From contig JAHEBM010000007.1 in assembly GCA_024642245.1 (NCBI GenBank), positions 1-64,000 on the forward strand: a stretch of DNA of 64,000 bases, given 5' to 3'. Both the position numbers and the translations under genes were made by a program. Each line of letters starts with the position of its first letter. The stretch's first letter is position 1. The DNA comes from Haliea sp. Lineage in GTDB: Bacteria > Pseudomonadota > Gammaproteobacteria > Pseudomonadales > Halieaceae. Below are positions 18,530-28,918 of the stretch, piece by piece. The notes beneath the pieces are model-generated. The model saw only the letters and a list, made by a program, of their open reading frames with translations, was not told where the DNA came from and did not search any database.

Positions 18530-19050
18530 CAGCTGGCTCCGCCCCGTCGCTCGCGTCGCACGATAAAGCGACGGCCCAGGTGGTAGGCGCCGACCAGGCC
18601 CGACAGTAACAGCATGGACGCGATTTCCACGGCCAGCACGTACGGACCGAAGAGCGTGAGCCCCACTGCCTTGGGGGTGACATCCACGCCGGCGGTGGTC
18701 GTCGGCGCGTGGCGCAGGGCGATTACCAGTTCCAGCAATAACAGCGCGGCCAACAAGCCGGGAACGATCCAGTTGCGGCCACTCAGCCATTCCCGCTCCC
18801 GCGTAATGCCTTCCTCACCCACGTTCAGCATCATGATGACGAAGACGAACAGCACCATGATTGCGCCTGCGTAGATGACGATTTCCAGGGCCGCGGCAAA
18901 GGGCGCGCCCATCAGGAAGAACGTGACCGCCACCGCCAGCAGTGACACGATCAGGTAAATAAGCGCGTGGGCGGCGTTGGCCCGGGTCAGTGCCAGGCCG
19001 GTTGCCGCTAGCGCGACCACCGCGGCCAGGTAAAACAGCGTCTCCATCAT
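18529..19050 (-). CDS. nuoJ: NADH-quinone oxidoreductase subunit J
   Basis: This 173-residue membrane subunit of complex I has five helices. Conserved features are the [23 protein letters not shown] block (TM3 region linked to the quinone-coupling pi-bulge) and the final helix [20 protein letters not shown]. The frame is open to 19287, but the start must be the tandem ATGs at 19050/19047, the first of which overlaps the nuoI stop as ATGA. The upstream open part is an out-of-frame copy of nuoI. Confidence 0.95.
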   Translation of the reverse strand: MMETLFYLAAVVALAATGLALTRANAAHALIYLIVSLLAVAVTFFLMGAPFAAALEIVIYAGAIMVLFVFVIMMLNVGEEGITREREWLSGRNWIVPGLLAALLLLELVIALRHAPTTTAGVDVTPKAVGLTLFGPYVLAVEIASMLLLSGLVGAYHLGRRFIVRRERRGGAS

Positions 19051-19574
19051 GGCAGCAGGCTCTTCACGTCGATGGGTGGGGCCTCGTGCTGGGCCTGCCC
19101 CTTGTCCTTGCCTGCAATGGACAGGCCGGAGACCCGGTAGAAGTTGTAGTCGTGGTACTTGCCGGTACCGTCGATCTGCAGGTGCTCCTTTTCGTACACC
19201 ATATCGCTGCGCTTGTATTCGCACATCTCGAAATCCGGTGTCAGCTGGATCGCATTGGTGGGACAGGCCTCCTCGCACATACCGCACATGATGCAGCGCG
19301 AGAAATTGATTCGGAAAAACTCCGGGTACCAGCGCCCATCCTCTTTCACACCCTGCTGCAGGGCGATGCAGGCCACCGGGCAGGCCACCGCGCAGAGATT
19401 GCAGGCAACGCAGCGCTCTTCCCCGTCCGGGTCCCTGGTGAGCACGATGCGGCCGCGGTAGCGTGGCGCGAGGTAGGGCATCTCCTCCGGGTATTGCACG
19501 GTTTCCGCCCGGGTAAAGCTGTGCTGCAGTATGGTCCAGATCGTGCGCAGCTGGCTGGTCAGGGATTTGAGCAC
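19047..19574 (-). CDS. nuoI: NADH-quinone oxidoreductase subunit I (2x[4Fe-4S] ferredoxin-like)
   Basis: This 175-residue subunit of the peripheral arm carries clusters N6a and N6b in two ferredoxin motifs: [12 protein letters not shown] and [12 protein letters not shown]. The N-terminal helix with [18 protein letters not shown] is typical. I place the start at GTG 19574, one base after the nuoH stop, with GGAGG about twelve bases upstream. The GTG-encoded LKSLTSQLR aligns with the start of E. coli NuoI. An upstream in-frame ATG at 19601 would overlap nuoH by 26 bases. Confidence 0.94.
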   Translation of the reverse strand: MLKSLTSQLRTIWTILQHSFTRAETVQYPEEMPYLAPRYRGRIVLTRDPDGEERCVACNLCAVACPVACIALQQGVKEDGRWYPEFFRINFSRCIMCGMCEEACPTNAIQLTPDFEMCEYKRSDMVYEKEHLQIDGTGKYHDYNFYRVSGLSIAGKDKGQAQHEAPPIDVKSLLP

Positions 19575-19575
19575 G

Positions 19576-20532
19576 TCACACCCCCTCCAGCAGCAGGGCA
19601 ATAGCCCCGGTCAACACCAGGTTGAGCAGCGTCAGCGGCAACATGACTTTCCAGCCCAGCGCCATCAGCTGGTCGTAGCGTGGCCGCGGTATGGCGGCGC
19701 GCAGCAGTACGAAAAAGCAGATCAGGGCGAATACCTTCAGGCTGAACCACAGGATCGGTGGCAGCCAGGGGCCCAGCCAGCCACCAAAGAAAAGGGTGGT
19801 GATCATGCAGCAGATCAGCAGCAGCCCCAGGTACTCACCCAGCATGAACATCGCGAACTTCATGCCGCCATACTCTGTGTGGAAACCCGCAGTCAGTTCG
19901 TGTTCCGCCTCGGGCAGGTCGAAGGGCAGACGGTGGCTTTCGGCGATACCCGCAATCATGAAAGTAAAAAGACCGATAAACTGCGGGACACAGAACCAGA
20001 GGTCGCGCTGCGCCTCGACTATATCCCGCAGGCTGAAGCTGCCACTCAGCATCACCACGCCCATCAGGGACAGTCCCATGAACACCTCGTAACTGACCAT
20101 CTGCGCGGCGCTGCGCAGGCCGCCCAGCAGGGCGTATTTGTTGTTGGAGGCAAGCCCCCCCAGCAACACGCTGTACACGGCAAGTGAGGTCATCCCGAGG
20201 AAAAAAAGCAGGCCTATGTTGATATCCAGGATATACAGATCCGGGCCGAAGGGTACGACAGCGAAGCTCAGCAGCATGGCTACCACAATGGCGGTGGGGG
20301 CAAACACGAAGACCGCACGGTCGGCAAAGGGTGGAACCCAGTCGTGCTTGTTCAGTAGCTTCAGCATGTCCGCAAGCACCTGGAAGGCGCCGAAAGGCCC
20401 GAGTCGATTCGGACCGTAGCGGTCCTGCCACACGCCCAGCAGGCGTCGCTCAAACCAGGTCAGGACCGCGGCGCCGCCCACCGCGGCGACGATAATGAAC
20501 AGGCCGAAACCGATGGTATCGAGTTCAGACAT
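19576..20532 (-). CDS. nuoH: NADH-quinone oxidoreductase subunit H
   Basis: This 318-residue membrane subunit forms the quinone-site roof and the start of the proton path. Conserved parts are [67 protein letters not shown], the acidic loop [31 protein letters not shown] and the C-terminal [19 protein letters not shown]. The length is close to E. coli NuoH (325). The ATG overlaps the nuoG stop by eight bases. Confidence 0.97.
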   Translation of the reverse strand: MSELDTIGFGLFIIVAAVGGAAVLTWFERRLLGVWQDRYGPNRLGPFGAFQVLADMLKLLNKHDWVPPFADRAVFVFAPTAIVVAMLLSFAVVPFGPDLYILDINIGLLFFLGMTSLAVYSVLLGGLASNNKYALLGGLRSAAQMVSYEVFMGLSLMGVVMLSGSFSLRDIVEAQRDLWFCVPQFIGLFTFMIAGIAESHRLPFDLPEAEHELTAGFHTEYGGMKFAMFMLGEYLGLLLICCMITTLFFGGWLGPWLPPILWFSLKVFALICFFVLLRAAIPRPRYDQLMALGWKVMLPLTLLNLVLTGAIALLLEGV

Positions 20533-23320
20533 GGGTACCCCCGGGGCCGGTGCCGCGGTCCCTTGCGATGATCTGGGGTCGCGGCCGCCAGCCCTCCGCC
20601 CGGCTCAGGGTCACGACTGCCAGCGGGATCAGGTTATCCGTGCCGGCAAGGCCGATGCTGAACCCGGCGCAGCCCGCCGCGACGGTGTCGTTGACGCGCA
20701 CCTCGAGGGTCGCCAGGCCGTCGCCCACGTGGACGCCCGCGCCCGGGGTCACGCCCAGTGCCGCGGCATCGACTGCGTTTATCTCGATATAGCCGGGCCC
20801 GGCCAGTTCGGCGATGGCCGGGCTGAGTGCGCTGAGTTCGTCACTGCCGAAAATGCGCTGCCGCGGCACCAACTGCCACCGGCCGTCCTGCGGGTTTTGA
20901 CTGTCGTCCGCGTCGTTGAGGGGGCCAGGTTGTTGCCCCTGTGTTGGGCCGTTGCTGTGCTGGGCGCCGGGATGCAGCAGGCGAACCCCTGCCGTGCCGC
21001 CCTTGAGCGGGCCTCCCGGATGGGTCTGGAATTTCTGTACGGACTGGTTGGAGTTCCAGCCGGGCGACCACACCCACGGCAGCAGGGCGGCGGGCTGGTT
21101 GCGATTGAGGCCCTCCATGGTAAATGCCAGCGCGGTTTCTTCATCCTCGCGCTGCTTCGGTTCGTGCACGGAAATATTGGCGCGCATGGCGGTTCGCCCG
21201 CTGTAGCGGGGGGGCTGCCGGGGTATTTTGACCCCCAGGTTGAGGTAGTGCAGATCCGGTGCCGCCGCGGTAATGCCGGCCAGCGCCGGTACCTGGGCAG
21301 CGCAGGCCCGGGTGATGTCATCGAAGTGATGCAATGCATGTGCCTGGGGTTGCTCCAGTTCTTTCATGCAGGCGAGCAGCCACACCCAGGAGGGGCGGCG
21401 CTCGTCGCGCGGCTGGAAAACCGGGAAATAGCGCTGGGCGCGGCCTTCCAGGCTAACCAGCGTGCCCTCGCTCTCGGCAAAACTCGCCGCGGGGAGCGCC
21501 AGGGTGGCGGCGGAGGTGGTGTCGTTATCCAGCCCGTCCAACACGATGACCTGGCTGAAAGCTTCGAGCAGTGCGTTGATCCGGGCGCGGGAGCCCCGGC
21601 GGTAGAGGTCGTTTTCGAGCACGACCAGGGTGTCCAGTTCGCCGCTGGCCGCCCTTTTTCCCAGCTGTTCCAGGTCGGGCGCCTGCGGGCCGGCCAGCAT
21701 GGCCTGGCCGAGGCTGTTCGCCTCCGGCACGCACAGGCACAGCATGGCCTGTTTGCCACTGTCGACCAGGGCATTGGCCACTGCCTGTGCCGCACACATT
21801 ACCGGGGCGCTGGCGCAACCCGTCCCGGAAATCACCAGCGGGCGCTTTGCGGCGCCCAGTGCCGCGGCGATATCCCGGGCCAGGGTATCCAGCGGTGCTG
21901 CCAGCGTTGCCGGTGTATTTCCCCTGATGCTATCGGCGACGGCCCTTCCCAGTGCGGCGATCGCGTCCGGGGCGAGGCTCAGTCGTTGCAGTGCCACCTC
22001 GTCCAGTGGGGTGTCCGCCACGGCGGCGATAAACAGTGGACTGCGCTGATCCTGGGCCAGGTTGCGAATAGCGGCGTCCTGCCAGGTCTCCAGCTTGAGG
22101 TCCGCGGCCAGTTCGTAGGCCTTGTTGCGCACGCTCTGGCGCAGGGCAAGGGCGATGCGCGGCGCGGTGTTGGTGACATCTTCACCCAGCACGAGCACTG
22201 CATCGGCCGACTCGATGGTACTGATGTCGGGTATCACTGCGGGACTTTGCTGTTGCAGTTCCAGCGCGAGATTGACCAGCAGCTGCTCGGCGTCACTGAA
22301 GCCGGGGGCGTAGTTCTGGCTTCCCACCAACTCCCGCAGCAGGAAATTGGCCTCTACCGACGTGCGAGGCGAACCGATACCTGCGAGTTTGCCCCGGGCG
22401 CAGCTCTCGGCCATCCGGTGCAGGGCATCGTGGTGATCCAGTGCCCGGTAGCGGCCATCGGCCTCGCGCAGGCCCGGGTACGACAGGGCGTTTTCGCTGT
22501 TGACGAAGCCGGCGCCGAAGCGGCCGCGATCGCACAGGAAATAGCCGTTGACGTCGGCGTTGAAGCGGTTGTGAACACGCTTGAGCCGGCCGTAGCGTTC
22601 GCCGGGCAGCGTGTTGCAACCCACGCCGCAGCCAACGCATACCGAGGGGGCCGATTGCAGGTCCCACTTGCGGGTGTAGTCGTGGACCAGGGTCTTGTCG
22701 GTGAATACGCCGGTAGGGCATACCTCCACCAGGTTGCCGGCAAACTCGCTTTGCAGCACACCCTCCTGGTGGCGGCCAAAGTAGATATGGTCGTGGGCGG
22801 CCATGGCGGCCAGGTCGGTGCCGCCGGCGTAGTCCCGGTAGTAGCGGGTGCAGCGATAACAGGTGATACAGCGGTTCATCTCGTGGTTGATGAGCGGTCC
22901 GAGATACTGGTTGCGATGGGTGTTCTTGCGGCCCCGGTAGTGCCGGTCACGGTGACCCACCATCACGGTCATATCCTGCAGGTGACACTCGCCACCCTCG
23001 GCGCACACCGGGCAGTCGTGCGGGTGGTTCAGCATCAGCGATTCGACGATGGCCTCGCGAAAGTGTCGTGCCTTGTCCCCGGCCAGCGAGAAGATCGCGC
23101 CGTCAGTCACCGGCGTCATGCAGCCCATCACGATACGGCCGCGGGTATCCTCCGCGTTCTGGTACTGCACAAGCGCGCACTGCCTGCATGCGCCGATGGA
23201 ACCCATTGCGGGATGCCAGCAAAAATACGGTAAATCCAGGCCGAGCGAGAGGCAGCTCTCCAGCAGGTTTTGCCCCTGCTGAACCTCGTAGGCCACACCG
23301 TCTATGGTAATCACCGGCAT
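20525..23320 (-). CDS. nuoG: NADH-quinone oxidoreductase subunit G
   Basis: This 931-residue iron-sulfur subunit of the NADH-dehydrogenase module relays electrons from NuoF/E. The N-terminal [2Fe-2S] ferredoxin domain has CWHPAMGSIGACRQC. A His-ligated [4Fe-4S] motif follows (HDCPVCAEGGECHLQD), then CITCYRCTRYYRDYAGG with CPTG and a molybdopterin-oxidoreductase-type motif CVGCGVGCNT. The rest is the molybdopterin-like fold without cofactor function. It is slightly longer than E. coli NuoG (~908). The ATG shares one base with the nuoF stop (TGATG). A 912-codon open frame on the opposite strand is a GC-driven shadow. Confidence 0.97.
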   Translation of the reverse strand: MPVITIDGVAYEVQQGQNLLESCLSLGLDLPYFCWHPAMGSIGACRQCALVQYQNAEDTRGRIVMGCMTPVTDGAIFSLAGDKARHFREAIVESLMLNHPHDCPVCAEGGECHLQDMTVMVGHRDRHYRGRKNTHRNQYLGPLINHEMNRCITCYRCTRYYRDYAGGTDLAAMAAHDHIYFGRHQEGVLQSEFAGNLVEVCPTGVFTDKTLVHDYTRKWDLQSAPSVCVGCGVGCNTLPGERYGRLKRVHNRFNADVNGYFLCDRGRFGAGFVNSENALSYPGLREADGRYRALDHHDALHRMAESCARGKLAGIGSPRTSVEANFLLRELVGSQNYAPGFSDAEQLLVNLALELQQQSPAVIPDISTIESADAVLVLGEDVTNTAPRIALALRQSVRNKAYELAADLKLETWQDAAIRNLAQDQRSPLFIAAVADTPLDEVALQRLSLAPDAIAALGRAVADSIRGNTPATLAAPLDTLARDIAAALGAAKRPLVISGTGCASAPVMCAAQAVANALVDSGKQAMLCLCVPEANSLGQAMLAGPQAPDLEQLGKRAASGELDTLVVLENDLYRRGSRARINALLEAFSQVIVLDGLDNDTTSAATLALPAASFAESEGTLVSLEGRAQRYFPVFQPRDERRPSWVWLLACMKELEQPQAHALHHFDDITRACAAQVPALAGITAAAPDLHYLNLGVKIPRQPPRYSGRTAMRANISVHEPKQREDEETALAFTMEGLNRNQPAALLPWVWSPGWNSNQSVQKFQTHPGGPLKGGTAGVRLLHPGAQHSNGPTQGQQPGPLNDADDSQNPQDGRWQLVPRQRIFGSDELSALSPAIAELAGPGYIEINAVDAAALGVTPGAGVHVGDGLATLEVRVNDTVAAGCAGFSIGLAGTDNLIPLAVVTLSRAEGWRPRPQIIARDRGTGPGGTHV

Positions 23321-24615
23321 CAGTGAGCCCCTCCGTCACACCACGGGCAGGCGCTGCCACTGATGTGGCGTTCGAAATCCTCGCGAAAATATTTCAAGGC
23401 GCTTTGCAGCGGCTCCATCGCACCCGGTGCCAGCGCGCAGTGGGTATTGCCGATGGCGCCGATAAATTCCACCTGCCTTGCCAGTGTGTCCATGTCTTCG
23501 GCCTGGCCGCGGCCGCTTTCGATATCGTCCAGCACCTGGGCGGACCAGGGCAGGCCGTCCCTGCAGGGGGTGCAGAAACCGCAGGACTCCCGGGCAAAAA
23601 ATTCCATCAGGTTTTTAACGAAGCCCACCGGGCAGGTCTTGTCATCCAGGATGATCATGGTGCCGGTACCCATACGGCTGCCGGCCTTGCCGATGGTGCC
23701 GTAGTCCATGGCCAGGTCCAGGTGATCGGGTGTAAGGAAATCGGTGGAACCGCCGCCGGGCAGGAAACCGCGCAACTGGTAGCCGTCGGCCATGCCGCCG
23801 GCATGCTTCTCGATGATTTCACGAATGGGTGTGCCCATCGGCAACTCCCAGCAGCCGGGATTTTTTACCCGGCCGCTGACGCCGTAAAGCTTGGTGCCGG
23901 CGTCCTCGGTCAGGCCCAGTGCCTGGAACCAGTCGGCACCGCGCTCGATAATGTGGTGGATGTTGCAGAGGGTTTCCACGTTGTTGACGATGGTAGGTCG
24001 CCCCCACAGGCCGCTGACCTGGGGGAAGGGCGGCTTGGCCCGGGGGTTGGCGCGCTTGCCCTCCAGCGAGCTGATCAGCGCGGTCTCCTCGCCGCAGATA
24101 TAGCGTCCGGCGCTCGAGTGAACCTGCATGTCCAGGGTGTAGCCCGAGCCCAGGATGTCCCTGCCCAGGTAGCCCTTGTCATAACAGACGGCAATGGCCT
24201 CGCGCAATAACCTTGCCGCCTTGTGATACTCCGCGCGGATGAAGATATAGGCCACGTCCGCCTGGATGGTGTAGGCCGCGCAGATCATGCCCTCGATCAG
24301 CTGGTGAGGGTCGCACTCGAGCAGCAGGCGATCCTTGAACGTCCCCGGTTCCATCTCGTCGGCGTTGCAAATCAGGTACTTGTGTCCGCCGCCGGGATTG
24401 TCCATGGGCACGAAACTCCACTTCATGCCGGTAGGGAAGCCCGCGCCGCCGCGGCCGCGCAGGTTGGAGTCCTTGACGATTTGCAGGCAGTCCGCGGGGG
24501 ACATGCCGATCGCGGCGCGCAGGCCCCGGTAGCCGCCATTGGCCTCGTAGGCGTCGAAACCGGTGGGTGCGCGGTCGGGGCGTACGTTGCGTGTCAGTGG
24601 CAGGTCGAGGCTCAT
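23320..24615 (-). CDS. nuoF: NADH-quinone oxidoreductase subunit F (FMN, NADH binding)
   Basis: This 431-residue subunit oxidises NADH. The FMN/NADH sites show as LRGRGGAGFPTGMKWSF, CNADEMEPGTFKDR, YICGEETALISSLEG and the glycine-rich GFLPGGGSTDFL. The [4Fe-4S] N3 ligands are SCGFCTPCRDG plus the later THCALAPGA Cys. The length is close to E. coli NuoF (445). The ATG overlaps the nuoE stop (ATGA). It partners NuoE and NuoG in the dehydrogenase module. Confidence 0.97.
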   Translation of the reverse strand: MSLDLPLTRNVRPDRAPTGFDAYEANGGYRGLRAAIGMSPADCLQIVKDSNLRGRGGAGFPTGMKWSFVPMDNPGGGHKYLICNADEMEPGTFKDRLLLECDPHQLIEGMICAAYTIQADVAYIFIRAEYHKAARLLREAIAVCYDKGYLGRDILGSGYTLDMQVHSSAGRYICGEETALISSLEGKRANPRAKPPFPQVSGLWGRPTIVNNVETLCNIHHIIERGADWFQALGLTEDAGTKLYGVSGRVKNPGCWELPMGTPIREIIEKHAGGMADGYQLRGFLPGGGSTDFLTPDHLDLAMDYGTIGKAGSRMGTGTMIILDDKTCPVGFVKNLMEFFARESCGFCTPCRDGLPWSAQVLDDIESGRGQAEDMDTLARQVEFIGAIGNTHCALAPGAMEPLQSALKYFREDFERHISGSACPWCDGGAH

Positions 24616-25118
24616 TTGTCGCCCCCGCTGTCGCCGAAAATAGCCTGCAGTGACAGTGCCTCCACATTCTCGTGCAGCTCGTCGCCCACCATCATCACCG
24701 GTGCCTTGTCGCAGGCGCCCAGGCAGGTTACCGGCAACAGCGTGTAGCGGTTGTCGGCGGTGGTCTCGCCCAGGCCCACACCCAGCTGCCCGGTGATTTG
24801 TTCGCGCAGGCCTTCGCAGCCTTTAATCCAGCAGCTGATGCTGTTGCACAGGAGGATAACCCTGTCGCCGACCGGGCGCCGGTAGATCAGGTTGTAAAAC
24901 GTGGCCACGCCGTCCAGTTCATCGGCGGACATGTCCAGGTGGCGCGCAATCGCGCGCAGGCTTTCATCAGACACCCAACCCCGGTGAGCCTGGACAATTT
25001 TCAGCGCATCGATGGCCACCGCCGAGCGATAGGGCACGTGGGCAATTTCCGCGTCGATCTCGGTCAGCTCGATAGCGCTCAGCGCGGGTATCAATGCTGC
25101 GTCATTGCGATCGCTCAT
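24612..25118 (-). CDS. nuoE: NADH-quinone oxidoreductase subunit E
   Basis: This 168-residue thioredoxin-like [2Fe-2S] subunit carries cluster N1a. The four ligand cysteines appear as SISCWIKGC and VTCLGACDKAPVMM. The N-terminal helical part has VSDESLRAIARHLDMSADELDGVATFYNLIYRRPVG, characteristic of the family. It starts four bases after the nuoCD stop and ends overlapping nuoF. Confidence 0.96.
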   Translation of the reverse strand: MSDRNDAALIPALSAIELTEIDAEIAHVPYRSAVAIDALKIVQAHRGWVSDESLRAIARHLDMSADELDGVATFYNLIYRRPVGDRVILLCNSISCWIKGCEGLREQITGQLGVGLGETTADNRYTLLPVTCLGACDKAPVMMVGDELHENVEALSLQAIFGDSGGDK

Positions 25119-25122
25119 GGCA

Positions 25123-26871
25123 TCACCTGTCCACGTCCGCCATCACGAAGTCGATGCTGGCGATGATCGCGATCAGGTCAGGGATCATCAGGCCGCGACT
25201 GATCAGCGGTATCTGTTGCAGGGCGGGGAAGGACGGTGTGCGAATACGGGTGCGGTAGGAGCCGGTACCGCCATCGCTCACCAGGTGGTAACTGTTGATA
25301 CCCTTGGTCGCCTCGATCGGGAAGGATGCCTCCCCGGCGGGAATCACCGGTCCCCAGCTCACGTTGAGGAAATGGTGAATCAGGGTTTCGATGTCCTGCA
25401 GCGTGCGCTCCTTGGGCGGCGGGGTAGTCAGGCGATGGTCACTCTTGTAGGGTCCCTCGGGCATATTGTCCAGGCACTGCCGAATGATGCGCAGGCTCTG
25501 GCGCATCTCTTCCACCCGCACCACGGCACGGTCATAGCTGTCACCCTTGTGGCCCAGTGGCACTTCGAACTCGAACTGGTCGTAACCCCCGTAGGGGCGG
25601 TCCCGGCGCAGGTCGAAGTCCATGCCGGTGGCTCGCAGCGACGGCCCGGTGATGCCCCACTCAAGTGCCTCCTGCGTGGTGTAACTGCCGATATCCACGG
25701 TGCGCTGCTTGAGAATGCTGTTGTCCATGGCCATGACCTGGTAGTGGTCCAGCCGCGCGGGCATGCTGTCGATGAATTCACGTACCAGGCGATCCCAGCC
25801 CCTGGGCAGGTCCTGGGCGACGCCGCCCACCCGGAACCATGCCGGGTGCATGCGTCCGCCGGTAATTGCCTCGATGATGCCGAACAGGCGCTCCCGGTCG
25901 GCAAACATATAGAACACGGGGGACATCTGTCCCACGTCCTGGGCAAACGTGCCGTAGAACACCAGGTGACTGGAAATGCGGAACAGCTCTGCCAGCATGA
26001 TCCGGATCACCTTTGCCCGGTCCGGCACCTTGATGCCCGCCAGGGTTTCGACCGCCATCACGTAGGCCAGGTTGTTCATCACACCGCCGAGGTAATCGAT
26101 GCGGTCGGTATAGGGAATGAAGGAATGCCAGGTCTGGCGCTCGCCCATTTTTTCTGCGCCCCGGTGGTGATAGCCGATATCGGGCACAGCGTCCACGACG
26201 ACCTCGCCGTCCAGCTGCAGGGCGATGCGGAAAACGCCATGTACCGACGGGTGGTTGGGCCCGAGATTGAGGAACATGAACTCGGTGTCCTGGGTGGCGC
26301 GGGCCATGCCCCACTCCTCGGGCTTGAACAGCAGGGCTTCCTGCTCGGCGTCCTGTTTTTCCTGGTCGAGGCTGAAAGGTTCCATCTCGGTGGCCCTGGC
26401 CGGATGGTCCTTGCGCAGCGCATGGCCTACCCAGGTCGGCGGCAACAGGATGCGGCGCAGGTTCGGGTGGCCGCTGAATTCAATGCCGTACATGTCCCAG
26501 GTTTCCCGCTCGTACCAGTTGGCGTTGGGCCAGATACCCACCGCCGAGGGTACACTGCAGTCGGCGTCTGTGACTGCGACCTTGAGGCGGATTTCCTCGC
26601 GCCCGGCGATGTTCAGCAGGTGATACACCACGGTGAAGTCGGCCGCGCCCGCGGGTTTGTGTTCCCGCAGGCGTTCATCGATACCGAACAGGTCAAGCAG
26701 CATGGGGAATCGCGGTTTCAGGTGTGCCAGCACGTCCAGCACCTGGTCCCTGCTCACCCACAAGGTAGCGGTATGGTCAGGCGTGGGCTGCGCTATAAAC
26801 GCGGGCGCACCGAAGCGGGCGAGGAGATCGTCTACTGTCGTATTGCCGCTGCTTGCGTGCGCCTGCTGCAT
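25123..26871 (-). CDS. nuoCD: NADH-quinone oxidoreductase subunit C/D fusion
   Basis: This 582-residue fused NuoC-NuoD is the arrangement typical of enteric-type gammaproteobacterial operons. NuoC occupies ~1-175 ([39 protein letters not shown]). NuoD is ~190-582, with [58 protein letters not shown] and the quinone-site His of HPS. The end [20 protein letters not shown] is standard. It starts 58 bases after nuoB, the longest gap inside the operon. Confidence 0.97.
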   Translation of the reverse strand: MQQAHASSGNTTVDDLLARFGAPAFIAQPTPDHTATLWVSRDQVLDVLAHLKPRFPMLLDLFGIDERLREHKPAGAADFTVVYHLLNIAGREEIRLKVAVTDADCSVPSAVGIWPNANWYERETWDMYGIEFSGHPNLRRILLPPTWVGHALRKDHPARATEMEPFSLDQEKQDAEQEALLFKPEEWGMARATQDTEFMFLNLGPNHPSVHGVFRIALQLDGEVVVDAVPDIGYHHRGAEKMGERQTWHSFIPYTDRIDYLGGVMNNLAYVMAVETLAGIKVPDRAKVIRIMLAELFRISSHLVFYGTFAQDVGQMSPVFYMFADRERLFGIIEAITGGRMHPAWFRVGGVAQDLPRGWDRLVREFIDSMPARLDHYQVMAMDNSILKQRTVDIGSYTTQEALEWGITGPSLRATGMDFDLRRDRPYGGYDQFEFEVPLGHKGDSYDRAVVRVEEMRQSLRIIRQCLDNMPEGPYKSDHRLTTPPPKERTLQDIETLIHHFLNVSWGPVIPAGEASFPIEATKGINSYHLVSDGGTGSYRTRIRTPSFPALQQIPLISRGLMIPDLIAIIASIDFVMADVDR

Positions 26872-26929
26872 TTGGATCTCCGGGCTGGTCAGGCCTCGTT
26901 GTTATTGCGTGACCGTGCTGCCTGTTGTT

Positions 26930-27574
26930 CTACACCTCGTCGGGACTGCGCAATTCTCCTGTGCGGTTTCTCTGCTCTTTCAACTGGTCCCGCTGCGCGG
27001 GAAATTCAGGCTTGATGATGCTCTGGTCCCCGGCCACCCAGCTGAGTGGTCGGCGCTCCTGTTCGATGGCGTCCTGCAGCATCATCAGCCCCTGCATCAG
27101 TGCCTCGGGGCGAGGCGGACAGCCCGGTACATAGACATCGACAGGGATAAATTTGTCCACGCCCTGCACCACGCTGTAGATGTCATACATGCCGCCGGAG
27201 TTGGCGCATGAACCCATGGAGATGATCCACCGCGGTTCCAGTAACTGGTCGTAAAGGTGCTGTACCACGGGTGCCATCTTGCGAAATACCGTGCCGGAGA
27301 TAACCATCAGGTCCGCCTGCCGCGGTGTGGCGCGGATAACCTCCGAGCCGAAACGGGCGATATCGTGACGGCTGGTGAATGAGGTCGCCATTTCGACGTA
27401 GCAGCAGGAGAGGCCGAAGTTGAATGGCCACAGCGAGTGTGCCCGGCCCCAGGCGATGAGGTCTTCCAGTCGGGCGAAGAAGACATTGCGCCTGACCTGC
27501 TCCTCCACGCTTTCCTGGCTGCCGCCGGGTGAGCTGGCTATCACGTCGCCGGGTTTGCTCAGGCTCCATTCCAT
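26930..27574 (-). CDS. nuoB: NADH-quinone oxidoreductase subunit B
   Basis: This 214-residue subunit holds the terminal [4Fe-4S] cluster N2 next to the quinone site. Ligands show as the tandem Cys of [19 protein letters not shown] and [30 protein letters not shown] and the [17 protein letters not shown] segment are conserved. The frame is open to 27721, but the correct ATG is at 27574 (MEWSLSKPG), overlapping the nuoA stop as TGATG. Confidence 0.96.
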   Translation of the reverse strand: MEWSLSKPGDVIASSPGGSQESVEEQVRRNVFFARLEDLIAWGRAHSLWPFNFGLSCCYVEMATSFTSRHDIARFGSEVIRATPRQADLMVISGTVFRKMAPVVQHLYDQLLEPRWIISMGSCANSGGMYDIYSVVQGVDKFIPVDVYVPGCPPRPEALMQGLMMLQDAIEQERRPLSWVAGDQSIIKPEFPAQRDQLKEQRNRTGELRSPDEV

Positions 27575-27993
27575 CAGGCCTCTACCTCGCTGTGCGGCGT
27601 GTTCTGGTGCTTGCCGGTGCGGGTCTTGAGCCCCCAGTCGAGGGCCCCGGTGCTGAGTTCGTAGACGAGTGCCACACCAAGAATCGTCACGAACAGGAAT
27701 ATCGCGGCAAAGCCTTCCCACCCCAGTTCGAAAAAGGCGACAGCCCAGGCAAAGATGAACACGGTCTCCAGGTCAAAGATCACGAAGAAGATCGCGACGA
27801 GGTAAAACTCCACCGCCATGTGAATCTGGGGAGACCCCACCGATAATATGCCCGATTCGAAGGGCATGTTGGTGGCCTTGTTGGCGCGGCGCTGTCCCAG
27901 CACAAAGGACAGGCCCAGCATGGTAGCTACCAGCAGCAGTACTGCAATGAAGTAGACCACGAACGGCCACAGTGATGTCACCGCGTCATTCAA
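27574..27993 (-). CDS. nuoA: NADH-quinone oxidoreductase subunit A
   Basis: This 139-residue, three-helix membrane subunit is the first gene of the nuo operon. Diagnostic features are the loop [47 protein letters not shown] with its conserved Cys-equivalent region and acidic pair DLE. GGGGAA lies about ten bases upstream of the ATG. The operon promoter should be in the region upstream of 27993; I could not identify it with confidence. Confidence 0.96.
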   Translation of the reverse strand: MNDAVTSLWPFVVYFIAVLLLVATMLGLSFVLGQRRANKATNMPFESGILSVGSPQIHMAVEFYLVAIFFVIFDLETVFIFAWAVAFFELGWEGFAAIFLFVTILGVALVYELSTGALDWGLKTRTGKHQNTPHSEVEA

Positions 27994-28397
27994 ACGTCGG
28001 TTCCCCGCTGTGGGTTTGCGCGGGAGAGAGTGTAAAAATCAGGAAATAAAAGGTGCGGTGGCAGTTCGCACTGGACGAACCGTCGCTTGTATGGCGCTAC
28101 TGTCCTGCATCCCAGCATTGGAACTCCATACATCCCTTAGGGCTATCATGGAGGTCACTTGCCCGTACAACAGACCACATGGGTAAGTAAATCGACCTGG
28201 TACTGCTACCGCTCGAAACGCTTTGACTCTAGCGAGGTTGAAAACCAAACGCAAGAAACCGGAAGAAAATAGCATTGACTGGCTAAAAATTGAGCAGGTG
28301 CCCCGGCCCGATCCGGGCGCTCGTTGTCGCCGTTTTTTTTGGGAGAGGAGCCGGATTGTGCTTTACTGCGTCTTCGCAACGCTGGAGTTCACGGCCG
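27994..28397. other. Divergent intergenic region between nuoA and sixA
   Basis: These 404 bases should contain the nuo promoter (minus strand) and the sixA promoter (plus strand). A GTTCG/CGAAC hairpin is visible near 28056-28072, a GCCCG-ATC-CGGGC hairpin near 28307-28319, and a run of eight T at 28333-28340 preceded by CGCCG. A 78-codon open frame on the minus strand (28039-28275) has no ribosome binding site and unnatural composition, so I do not call it a gene. No RNA gene is recognised. Confidence 0.4.
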
Positions 28398-28892
28398 ATG
28401 AAGACACTGCACCTGCTGCGACACGCCAAATCCTCCTGGGGTGAGCCCGGGCTGTCCGACCGCGACCGCGGCCTGAACAAACGCGGCAGGCGGGATGCGC
28501 CCCGTATGGGCGAGGCCCTGGCACAACGTGTGACACCCATGGCGATATACGCGAGTCCGGCGCGGCGGGCGCAACTGACGCTCGATGGCTTGTGTGAGGG
28601 CTGGCCGGCGATAGCCGCGCTGGAGCACGCGATCGAGGAGCCACTTTACACTTTCGACGCCGACGATATTTTTAGTTGGTTGCTGGAACGCGATGACAGC
28701 CAGGCGGCGCTGTTCATTATTGGCCACAACCCCGCGCTCACCGACCTGGCCAATGCCCTGTCCCTGGAAGACGGGCTGGCCAACCTGCCCACGGCGGGCT
28801 ACCTGGAGCTCAGCCTGCAGATTGACCACTGGCGGGACCTGCGGCAAGGTTGTGCGCGAATCCAGGACAGTTTATTTCCGCGGCAGTTGTAG
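28398..28892 (+). CDS. sixA: SixA-type phosphohistidine phosphatase
   Basis: This 164-residue histidine-phosphatase-superfamily protein (E. coli SixA is 161) starts KTLHLLRHAKSSW with the catalytic RHA/RHG box (His9) and contains the second active-site His in FIIGHNPALTDLANAL. SixA removes phosphate from phosphohistidine, for instance on the ArcB HPt domain or the PTS-Ntr protein NPr in E. coli. The frame is open upstream to 28290, but the start at 28398 is the family start and has GGAG upstream. The M20 peptidase gene follows after 26 bases on the same strand. Confidence 0.9.
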   Translation: MKTLHLLRHAKSSWGEPGLSDRDRGLNKRGRRDAPRMGEALAQRVTPMAIYASPARRAQLTLDGLCEGWPAIAALEHAIEEPLYTFDADDIFSWLLERDDSQAALFIIGHNPALTDLANALSLEDGLANLPTAGYLELSLQIDHWRDLRQGCARIQDSLFPRQL

Positions 28893-28918
28893 GCCGCGGC
28901 CACCACCGGAGATTACTG

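Noticed and set aside
20495-23233. A 912-codon open frame on the plus strand
   Set aside because: It lies exactly opposite nuoG, which has unmistakable domain motifs. Long antisense frames are expected at this GC content, and the translation is rich in Gly, Ala, Gln and His without domains.
28039-28275. A 78-codon minus-strand frame upstream of nuoA
   Set aside because: No ribosome binding site, no similarity to any protein I know, and it would occupy the nuo promoter region.
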